A stretch of 64,000 bases of DNA from Pistricoccus aurantiacus (GTDB taxonomy: Bacteria > Pseudomonadota > Gammaproteobacteria > Pseudomonadales > Halomonadaceae). The translations under genes and the position numbers were made by a program. How positions within the stretch are numbered: position 1 is the first letter of the stretch; the number at the start of each line of letters is the position of its first letter. A model generated the notes under the pieces. That model saw nothing but the letters and a program-made list of their open reading frames with translations. It was not told the DNA's origin and did no database searches. Positions 57,876 through 64,000 of this stretch are shown piece by piece. Location: assembly GCF_042682565.1 (NCBI RefSeq), contig NZ_JBHUIC010000004.1, one strand, 5' to 3'.

Positions 57876-58447
57876 GAAGCGTCGCGATCGACTCGGCCCA
57901 ACGGATGCCAGACGCCGCCGCTGGTCAGGCCCAACTCCACTCCCTCCGGCGTCTCGCGCTGCTCCGCCTGCTCCACCAGACGGTAGAAGACGTTGCGATT
58001 GAGTCGCGCTCCCAGCCCGTGACGCACCACAACCTCCGGAAGCGTATCGCCCTCTGGCGTCTCGCTGAGACTCATGAAATGACTCTCGTCCAGACGCAGC
58101 CGATCGCCGAGCGAGGTGACGAGCCACCAGGCGTCCTCTTTCATATCGTGCGCTGCATCGACGATCACGAGCGGACGATCCTCGACCCGAAGACGCCACT
58201 TCTCCGCCGGGGTCACCAGGTAATAATCGCCGTCCGCTTCACGACGCAATAACGTCGCCAGCAGCCGCACCAGTTGAGGGCGGCGCATGACGCTGCCGTC
58301 GTGGTGCCAGTTGCCCTGGCGGTCGATGACCAGATCCATGTCGCCGGACAGCGGCGGATGCCACTGCTCAAGCGGTGGAATGGACGTGGCTCCCTCCATT
58401 GGCGCCAGCAGTGAATCGAGATCGGGACGCTCGGGAGATGACGTCAT
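57872..58447 (-). CDS. DUF1285 domain protein
   Basis: This 191-residue conserved protein of unknown function has the DUF1285 pattern: PPLEQWHPPLSGDMDLVIDR and GNWHHDGSVMRRPQLVRLLATLL in the N-terminal half, and YYLVTPAEKWRLRVED in the middle. The ATG at 58447 has AGGAG six bases upstream. An upstream extension to 58525 crosses tandem repeats and is rejected. It is coupled to the UvrD-like helicase by a GTGA overlap. Confidence 0.88.
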   Translation of the reverse strand: MTSSPERPDLDSLLAPMEGATSIPPLEQWHPPLSGDMDLVIDRQGNWHHDGSVMRRPQLVRLLATLLRREADGDYYLVTPAEKWRLRVEDRPLVIVDAAHDMKEDAWWLVTSLGDRLRLDESHFMSLSETPEGDTLPEVVVRHGLGARLNRNVFYRLVEQAEQRETPEGVELGLTSGGVWHPLGRVDRDAS

Positions 58448-58464
58448 GAGCTCTCCTTTCGCTG

Positions 58465-58530
58465 AAATGAAATACCCCAGGAGTTCATACAAGATACCCC
58501 TAGGGCTGATACAAGACACCCTCAAGGCTG
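58465..58530 (-). repeat. 22-bp degenerate tandem repeats upstream of the DUF1285 gene
   Basis: Two adjacent units (58487-58508 and 58509-58530) match at 18 of 22 bases with an ATACAAG-ACCC core. A third, weaker unit (13 of 22) lies at 58465-58486. They fill the gap between the tatD stop and the DUF1285 start. On the minus strand each unit carries a TTGTAT- or TATTT-like segment. Confidence 0.65.
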
Positions 58531-58542
58531 TCGGGGAACACG

Positions 58543-59370
58543 CTATACCAGGCCGGCGCCGGCCAGGGCTTGACGCAGACTTTCCGGCGCCTGGGGTACC
58601 GCCTGGCGAAACAGCCGGTAAAAATTCGCGGTAGTCTGCATCGCTACTTCATCGACGCTGATAGCGCGCTCCTTGGCAATGGCTTCCGCCACTTCCACCA
58701 CCCACTGAGGCTCGTTGGGCTTGCCACGATGTGGCACCGGCGCAAGATAGGGACTGTCCGTCTCGATCAGCAGGCGATCCAACGGCAGCCTGGCCGCCAG
58801 TTCCCGCAGTTTCCCGGCGCTATGAAAAGTGATGATGCCGGAAAGCGAAATATAGAAGCCCAGCCGTACCGCTTCCCGAGCCATGTCGATGTCCTCGGTA
58901 AAACAGTGCAGCACACCGCCGACTCGAGGGTCGCTATGCTCGCGGATCAAGGCCAGGGCATCCTCCTTGGCCTCGCGGGTATGCACGATCACTGGCAGCT
59001 CGAGCTCCCGGGCGGCAATCAGCTGGTTGGCGAAACGCTCCTGCTGGCGCTCCCGAGGCACTCGGTCATAGTGATAGTCGAGACCGGTCTCGCCGATGGC
59101 GACCACCTCATGCGTCTCCGCCACCTCCTTGATAGCCTCGATATCCGGCTCTTCTTCCAGCACTTGCATCGGATGGATGCCGGCGGAAATCGTCACGTCC
59201 GGCTGTCGGCGCGCCAGTTCCGCCAGGGCGGGAACGTCATCCAGGGTAACGGCGATAGCGAGGAACTGGCGCACGCGCCGCGCGCGAGCCGCCTCGAGAG
59301 CGGCGTTCAAGTCCCCCGCGTGGGCGCTTAGATCGAGACGGTCGAGATGGCAGTGGGAGTCTACGAACAT
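58543..59370 (-). CDS. tatD: TatD-family metal-dependent hydrolase
   Basis: This is a 275-residue TIM-barrel metallohydrolase with 3'-5' exonuclease activity in its family. Metal-binding motifs are FVDSHCHLDRLDL (HxH), AIGETGLDYHYD (Glu/Asp), VIVHTREAKEDAL and HCFTEDID, and the barrel ends LLIETDSPYLAPVPHRGKPNEP. It lies after pilZ in the conserved holB-pilZ-tatD order. The YcfH/TatD subtype is not resolved. Confidence 0.92.
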   Translation of the reverse strand: MFVDSHCHLDRLDLSAHAGDLNAALEAARARRVRQFLAIAVTLDDVPALAELARRQPDVTISAGIHPMQVLEEEPDIEAIKEVAETHEVVAIGETGLDYHYDRVPRERQQERFANQLIAARELELPVIVHTREAKEDALALIREHSDPRVGGVLHCFTEDIDMAREAVRLGFYISLSGIITFHSAGKLRELAARLPLDRLLIETDSPYLAPVPHRGKPNEPQWVVEVAEAIAKERAISVDEVAMQTTANFYRLFRQAVPQAPESLRQALAGAGLV

Positions 59371-59424
59371 CGGAGTTCCTGATGATTTTTCGAGAGCTTT
59401 ATTCGAATCGACTCGAAGAAGTGG

Positions 59425-59763
59425 TTATAGCGTATAGGTAACGGTGCCTCGATCCAGCTTACCCGCCAGCAGGGTTTCGATGCGATCGCAGATGTTTTGG
59501 CTCTCGTGATGAAAATGCACCCCAATACCGGGTATGCGACGTCCGGAAACACCAAGAGGCGATATCCAGGCAACCCGCCCTCCTACCTCTATTATCTCCT
59601 CCTGCTCTTCCGGCAAGGTCAAGGACAGCAGAACCTCTTCACCTAGCTGATAATGCTCTTTGGTGGGCACGAAGATGCCGCCGTGCTCCACGAACGGCAT
59701 ATAGACCGCCAGCAGCATGGAAGTATCGCGAATCTTCAAAGATAAAGTCTTGTGTTTCGCCAT
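59425..59763 (-). CDS. pilZ: PilZ domain protein
   Basis: This 112-residue single PilZ domain, with the conserved region VEVGGRVAWISPLGVSGRRI and GIGVHF, belongs to the stand-alone PilZ type needed for type IV pilus function in Pseudomonas. It lacks the RxxxR c-di-GMP-binding motif at the N-terminus, so nucleotide binding is doubtful. It sits between holB and tatD, its standard place. Confidence 0.9.
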   Translation of the reverse strand: MAKHKTLSLKIRDTSMLLAVYMPFVEHGGIFVPTKEHYQLGEEVLLSLTLPEEQEEIIEVGGRVAWISPLGVSGRRIPGIGVHFHHESQNICDRIETLLAGKLDRGTVTYTL

Positions 59764-59775
59764 CTCTCGTTCTCC

Positions 59776-60819
59776 TTAAGAACGCAACAGCGCCGACCAG
59801 CGAATCAGCCAGGCCTCCAGCACCAGCGGCGGATTGGGGTTGGCGCCCTGAGCCAGCAGTCGACGCTGCTCTCGGGCATAGTCCAGCAGACGAAACCAGT
59901 CTCTCACCCGGGCATTCTTTACCGCCTGGCGATACAAGGGCAACAGATCCGGATTGCGCAGTCGTCGAGTATCGCCGGAGAGCCCCAGGCGAATCAGATC
60001 CTCGAGCCAGGCAATACCGTACCACAGGATGGAATCGACGGATTGTGCCGACAGCCGCGCCGCCTCCGCCACCGGCTCGCCACCCCGCACAAGGGCATCG
60101 AACAGCTCGCGCATGTCCTGGCGCAAGCTCCGTGCCTGGGGGGATGCCAGTGCCTGAGCCAGAAGCGGCTCGCCGCCGGCCACCTGCAGCCAGAATTCGG
60201 CTTCTTTTTTGTCGCCAAGCTGCTTTTCCAACCAGCCCAGACAAGCTTCCGGCTCCGGAAGCGGCAGGGTCCACTGCTGACAGCGGGAGCGAATCGTCGG
60301 CAGGACTTGCGAGGGAATATCCGCCATCAGCAGAAACAGGGTGCGTCCACCCGGCTCTTCCAGACTCTTGAGCAGGGCATTGGCCGCAGCCTGGTTCATG
60401 GCTTCCGCGGGCTCGAGGGTAATGATTCGATAACCGCCCTGCTGAGCGGTCTGGTTGACGAAGTCGTTGACCTCGCGAATGACATCGATGCGGATCTGCC
60501 GACTTTTTTCCAAGGGTCGCACGCGCATCAGATTCGGATGATAGCCGGAGGCCAGCATGGCACAGCCATGACAATGCCCGCAGGCGAATTCTCCCGGCAT
60601 CTGACACAGCAGCCGCGCCACCAGAGCTTCCGCCAGCTGCACCGCGCCTACCCCCGCCGGGCCGGACAGCAGCAATGCATGGGGAAAGCGTCCCTGCTCC
60701 TGCAGCTCCATCAAGCGTTGCCAGATTCCTTGCTGCCAGGGCAGCGGAATCGCGACTTGCGATGAAGATTCTTTCATGGACGCTGATGGCTCTTTCGTGA
60801 GCGTTGAAGACTCTATCAT
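59776..60819 (-). CDS. holB: DNA polymerase III delta' subunit
   Basis: This 347-residue clamp-loader subunit has the AAA+ fold with a degenerate P-loop (GPAGVGAVQLAEAL instead of GKT), as expected for delta', which does not hydrolyse ATP. The zinc module cysteines are in LLCQMPGEFACGHCHGCAML. The conserved LLKSLEEPGG and SRCQQWTLPLPE segments follow. The ATG at 60819 overlaps the tmk stop by four bases (ATGA). Confidence 0.93.
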   Translation of the reverse strand: MIESSTLTKEPSASMKESSSQVAIPLPWQQGIWQRLMELQEQGRFPHALLLSGPAGVGAVQLAEALVARLLCQMPGEFACGHCHGCAMLASGYHPNLMRVRPLEKSRQIRIDVIREVNDFVNQTAQQGGYRIITLEPAEAMNQAAANALLKSLEEPGGRTLFLLMADIPSQVLPTIRSRCQQWTLPLPEPEACLGWLEKQLGDKKEAEFWLQVAGGEPLLAQALASPQARSLRQDMRELFDALVRGGEPVAEAARLSAQSVDSILWYGIAWLEDLIRLGLSGDTRRLRNPDLLPLYRQAVKNARVRDWFRLLDYAREQRRLLAQGANPNPPLVLEAWLIRWSALLRS

Positions 60820-61466
60820 AAACACGCCAACCGGGTTTCGAGGCCGCTTTCCAGAGCGCGTTGAACCTGCTCCAGCGGCGCGGATGCATCGATCACCAGA
60901 AAGCGCTCAGGTTCCGCTCGGGCTCGGACGAGATAGGCCTCGCGCACACGGCGGAAAAACGCCTGACGCTCTTGTTCGAAGCGATCGCGCTGGCCGCCTT
61001 TCGCTTTCAGACGCGACGTCACTCGCGCCTGAGCCGTTTCGACAGGCGCATCGAGCAGAATGGTGAGATCCGGAGTCAGTTCGCCCTGAACGAAGGTTTC
61101 CAGCAGGGCGATTCTCTTACTATCGAGACCTCGTCCTCCGCCCTGATAGGCAAAGGTGGCGTCGGTAAATCGATCGCAGACCACCCAGGCGCCGCGTGCC
61201 AGCGCCGGACGGATGCGCTGCTCGAGATGCTGGGCCCGGGCGGCGAACATCAACAGCAGCTCCGCATCCGAAGCCAAGGGCTCATCGAAATTCGGGTCCA
61301 GCAAGAGTTCGCGGATCGCCTCGGCGCGCGGCGTGCCACCGGGTTCACGAGTGCGTTCCACTTCGACACCCCGGGTTTCCAGCCAGCCGCATAGCCAAGC
61401 CATGTTGGTGGTCTTGCCAACGCCTTCGCCGCCTTCCAAGGTGATGAAACGTCCGGGAGTGGTCAT
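60816..61466 (-). CDS. tmk: Thymidylate kinase
   Basis: This enzyme (216 aa; E. coli 213) phosphorylates dTMP to dTDP. The P-loop is EGGEGVGKTTNMAW. The DR motif with substrate contacts is CDRFTDATFAYQGGGRGL. The lid region includes RLKAKGGQRDRFEQERQAFF. It forms tmk-holB with a four-base overlap and follows mltG by about 50 bp. Confidence 0.96.
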   Translation of the reverse strand: MTTPGRFITLEGGEGVGKTTNMAWLCGWLETRGVEVERTREPGGTPRAEAIRELLLDPNFDEPLASDAELLLMFAARAQHLEQRIRPALARGAWVVCDRFTDATFAYQGGGRGLDSKRIALLETFVQGELTPDLTILLDAPVETAQARVTSRLKAKGGQRDRFEQERQAFFRRVREAYLVRARAEPERFLVIDASAPLEQVQRALESGLETRLACL

Positions 61467-61514
61467 CGGGTTCCTCGCTGAACGTCAAGAATTGAGACGG
61501 ACCTCTTCCTCGAG

Positions 61515-62516
61515 TCAGCGGTTCAGGATGTATTTCCTGACCGCCGCGTTATGTTCTTTCAGGCTGCGCGAGAACTGATGAGTCCCGTCGCCTCGGGCAA
61601 CGAAATACAGGCTGTCCCCGGGCTTGGGGTTCACCGCCGCTTCAAGCGCCGCGCGACCCGGCAAGGCAATCGGCGTAGGGGGCAATCCCTCGATGACATA
61701 GGTGTTGTAAGGCGTAGGCCGGCGCAGATCTGCCCGGGTGATATTGCCGTCGTAATCGTCGCCCAGCCCGTAGATCACCGTGGGATCCGTCTGCAGGCGC
61801 ATGCCTTTTTCGAGCCGGCGCATGAAGACTCCGGCAATTTCTCGTCGCTCCTCGGGCGCGCCGGTTTCCCGCTCGATCAACGATGCCAGGATCAGGGCTT
61901 CGTAAGGAGTTTCGATGGCCAGATTCTCGCCGCGCTCCCGCCAGATCTCGTCCAGCCTGACCTGCATACTTTCGAAGGCCTGTTTCAGAATATCCAGGTC
62001 GCTGACGCCTTTACGGTACCGATAGGTGTCTGGAAAGAACCAGCCTTCCGGGGACATGCCCGGCTGCCCCAGCGCCGCCATGACTTCCGCTTCGCTCATT
62101 TCCCCACCGGGCTTGGCGAGCTTCGGCGCCCTGGCAAGCCGTTCGCGCATCTGTCGGAAGGTCCAGCCTTCCGGCACGGTAAGCGTATAGGTCACGACCC
62201 GATTGCTGCCCAGCAGCGCGATGAGTTCACGACCGGACATTCCAGGTTCGAGCTGGAACTCGCCGGCGCGCAAGGCAGGTATCGATTGAGACTCGAGACG
62301 CAGCAGCACCTGATAAGGCCAGCGATGTTCAAGAATGCCCCGGGTAACCAGTTCATCGACGACCCGGTGATAGCCGGCTCCCTCGGGCACCTCGTAAATC
62401 TGCGCGGTTTCGAGCGCGATGGGCGCATCGAGTCGATACTGCCAGTAGTGATAGGCCGCGAAGACCGCTATCGCTACCAGTATCGCCAGTCCGACAAGAA
62501 ACTTGACTAGCCGCAT
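61515..62516 (-). CDS. mltG: Endolytic murein transglycosylase MltG
   Basis: This 333-residue inner-membrane lytic transglycosylase terminates nascent peptidoglycan strands. One N-terminal transmembrane helix (FLVGLAILVAIAVFAAYHYW) is followed by a LysM-like region and the catalytic domain with LASLIERETGAPEER, which holds the catalytic glutamate, and DPTVIYGLGDDYDGNITRADL. The end NPKPGDSLYFVARGDGTHQFS is a family signature. It lies between pabC and tmk in the conserved order. Confidence 0.95.
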   Translation of the reverse strand: MRLVKFLVGLAILVAIAVFAAYHYWQYRLDAPIALETAQIYEVPEGAGYHRVVDELVTRGILEHRWPYQVLLRLESQSIPALRAGEFQLEPGMSGRELIALLGSNRVVTYTLTVPEGWTFRQMRERLARAPKLAKPGGEMSEAEVMAALGQPGMSPEGWFFPDTYRYRKGVSDLDILKQAFESMQVRLDEIWRERGENLAIETPYEALILASLIERETGAPEERREIAGVFMRRLEKGMRLQTDPTVIYGLGDDYDGNITRADLRRPTPYNTYVIEGLPPTPIALPGRAALEAAVNPKPGDSLYFVARGDGTHQFSRSLKEHNAAVRKYILNR

Positions 62517-62551
62517 GGCGCTTCCTCAGGCATGATTTTTTTCTACTCTAC

Positions 62552-63397
62552 TCAAGGGGTTGCGTCGCCAGGTTGGGGTGATTGAATCAGCGGATAACCC
62601 AATAGCCGGTGAGCATGATTCTGCAGATGGCGATGTGTCTCGTTCAAGGCCCAGGTCAGCCCCCCAGTTCCATCGGTATTGTCCAGAGCGATGACCGGCC
62701 AGACGCCCTGCACCGAGTTGCCAAGCCAGAGCGCCTCGGCCTCTTCAAGCACCGCTACACCGGCGTTCACCTCCTGAATGGGCAACCGGTCCAGCAGCGC
62801 TTGGCGCAAGGTACCCGCTACGCCGCAGCGATCAAGCCGGGGTGTCTCCAGTCGACCTTGACGCTGCCAGAACAGGTTCATGCTGGTTGCCTCCACCAGC
62901 CGCCCGTCGCTATCGCACAGCAAGCCTTCTGCAATGGCGTCGTCGTTCCATTCACTGCGGGCCAGAACATTTTCCAGACGATTGAGATGCTTGATCCCAG
63001 CAAGACGTGGCTGAATGCCAAGACGCAGCGCGCAGCGGCGAATACGAACGCCCCGATGCCAGCGTTCTTCATCCGGCGAAAAAGGCGTCAGACGGTAGCG
63101 CAGCCGGCAATCGTTCGGCCAGGGCGGTCGGTAGCCACGACCACCGCTGCCTCGAGTCAGTATCAGCTTGAGTACTGCCAGCGGTTGCTGAGATAACGGT
63201 ATATTTGCAAAAACCCCGTCCAGGTCCGCTGGCTTCGGCATGGTCAATTCCAGCCGATGACAGCCTTCCTCGAGCCGCGCGAGATGTTCTTCCCAGAGAA
63301 CCGGCTTGCCATCTCGCACCAACACCGTCTCGAAGAGGCCGTCGCCATAGCTCAGCCCGCGGTCGTCGAAGGGCAGCGCCCGATCACCGTCCCGCAC
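62552..63397 (-). CDS. pabC: Aminodeoxychorismate lyase
   Basis: This fold-type IV PLP enzyme (281 aa) makes 4-aminobenzoate for folate synthesis. The N-terminus DRGLSYGDGLFETVLVRDG is typical. The PLP lysine is in AGIKHLNRLENVLARSEW. The C-terminal substrate loop contains AEALWLGNSVQGVWPV. The start is GTG at 63397, one base after the fabF TGA. It follows fabF, as in E. coli and Pseudomonas. Confidence 0.93.
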   Translation of the reverse strand: MRDGDRALPFDDRGLSYGDGLFETVLVRDGKPVLWEEHLARLEEGCHRLELTMPKPADLDGVFANIPLSQQPLAVLKLILTRGSGGRGYRPPWPNDCRLRYRLTPFSPDEERWHRGVRIRRCALRLGIQPRLAGIKHLNRLENVLARSEWNDDAIAEGLLCDSDGRLVEATSMNLFWQRQGRLETPRLDRCGVAGTLRQALLDRLPIQEVNAGVAVLEEAEALWLGNSVQGVWPVIALDNTDGTGGLTWALNETHRHLQNHAHRLLGYPLIQSPQPGDATP

Positions 63398-63398
63398 A

Positions 63399-64000
63399 TC
63401 AGACTCGCGAGAAGATCAGCGAGCCGTTGGTGCCACCAAAGCCGAAGGAGTTGGACAGCACCGTATCGATCCGCATCTGTCGGGCCTGATGCGGCACGTA
63501 ATCCAGATCGCAGCCCGGCTGGGGATTGTCCAGGTTGATGGTAGGCGGCGCGACCTGATCGCGAATCGCCAGCACGCAGAATATCGCCTCCACCGCGCCG
63601 GCCGCCCCCAGCAGATGACCGATCATCGACTTGGTGGAACTCACCGCCACGGACCTGGACGCTTCGCCCAGCACACGCTCGACGGCGCGGCTTTCCGCGA
63701 GATCGCCAGCGGCGGTGGAAGTACCGTGGGCATTGATGTAGTCGATACGCGCCGGATCGAGTTGCGCGTCGCGAATGGCGTTGGTCATTGACTGCGCCGC
63801 GCCGCGCCCATCTTCCGGCGGTGCCGTCATGTGATGGGCATCGTCGCTCATCCCGAAACCGATGAGCTCCGCATAGATCGTCGCGCCACGCGCTTTCGCG
63901 TGCTCATACTCTTCCAACACCATGACACCGGCGCCATCGGAGAGCACGAAACCGTCCCGGTCGCGATCCCAGGGGCGGCTCGCCGCCGCAGGATCGTCAT
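63399..64000 (-). CDS. fabF: 3-oxoacyl-ACP synthase II, N-terminal part outside the window
   Basis: About 200 C-terminal residues of beta-ketoacyl-ACP synthase II are visible. The reading frame is open to the last base, beginning DDPAAASRPWDRDRDGFVLSD. Conserved features are the His of YINAHGTSTAAGDLAES, the His/Lys of KSMIGHLLGAAGAVEAIF and the glycine-rich NSFGFGGTNGSLIF near the end. The catalytic cysteine is in the missing part. It would elongate fatty acids with ACP thioesters. It is followed directly by pabC. Confidence 0.96.
   Translation of the reverse strand, partial: DDPAAASRPWDRDRDGFVLSDGAGVMVLEEYEHAKARGATIYAELIGFGMSDDAHHMTAPPEDGRGAAQSMTNAIRDAQLDPARIDYINAHGTSTAAGDLAESRAVERVLGEASRSVAVSSTKSMIGHLLGAAGAVEAIFCVLAIRDQVAPPTINLDNPQPGCDLDYVPHQARQMRIDTVLSNSFGFGGTNGSLIFSRV

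Noticed and set aside
57876..58199. N-terminal extension of the UvrD-like helicase
   Set aside because: This part reads through DUF1285 in another frame and is Arg/Gly/Ser low complexity. The GTG at 57875 gives a proper helicase start.
15014..58530. Short tandem repeats as possible CRISPR or minisatellite arrays
   Set aside because: Each has only two or three units of 11-22 bp, degenerate or lacking unique spacers, and no cas genes are present.

Overview
The window is a GC-rich gammaproteobacterial chromosome segment. Gene content and order point to a halophilic or marine member of the Halomonadaceae or a Pseudomonas-like relative: rpoE(algU)-rseA-rseB-rseC-mucD-lepA-lepB-rnc-era-recO-pdxJ-acpS-cysM-rlmD-relA-mazG on one strand, and fabF-pabC-mltG-tmk-holB-pilZ-tatD on the same strand. 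The family assignment is inference from synteny and protein style; no rRNA is present to confirm it. I see no tRNA, rRNA, CRISPR array, prophage or intact insertion sequence.

Layout. 1-4.6 kb: a truncated SEC-C protein, a divergent unrecognised membrane-anchored helical protein, and an ABC1-family atypical kinase. 4.7-8.4 kb: topB, panE and a UbiA-superfamily prenyltransferase. 8.4-13.9 kb: an anaerobic fumarate module in which a cyclic-nucleotide-binding-domain/aspartate ammonia-lyase fusion diverges from frdABCD. Aspartase yields the fumarate that the reductase consumes, and an FNR/Anr-like site lies between them. 14.0-18.1 kb: a CDF metal exporter, the fluoride channel crcB and ppc. 18.2-35.0 kb: a 17-kb minus-strand run holding envelope-stress control (AlgU, RseA/B/C, MucD), translation and secretion genes (lepA, lepB, rnc, era), recO, pdxJ, acpS, cysM, rlmD and the stringent-response genes relA-mazG. 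35.2-41.1 kb: a DAHP synthase, dinG, rhlB, a small basic protein and xthA. 41.1-45.0 kb: a translationally coupled, Fur-box-preceded TonB2-type operon (DUF3450, long ExbB, ExbB, ExbD, TonB). 45.1-54.8 kb: etfBA and the ETF-quinone oxidoreductase, separated by a roughly 6-kb accessory block of hydantoinase/oxoprolinase-type HyuA and HyuB, an AraC regulator and a cupin. 54.8-64.0 kb: a rhodanese, a UvrD-like helicase, DUF1285, tatD, pilZ, holB, tmk, mltG, pabC and a truncated fabF.

Most notable: (i) the regulatory-domain/aspartase fusion facing fumarate reductase; (ii) a roughly 145-bp imperfect palindrome filling the recO-era gap and supplying the era stop codon, which looks like a small non-autonomous repeat or a structured RNA; (iii) the catabolic-looking island between etfBA and etf-QO; (iv) three convergent gene pairs that end in one shared palindromic stop tetranucleotide; (v) short degenerate tandem repeats in several leader regions (crcB, ppc, rnc-lepB, DUF1285). 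I did not find a clearly new multi-gene system. The best candidates for new biology are the cNMP-aspartase/Frd module and the unrecognised 636-residue membrane protein.
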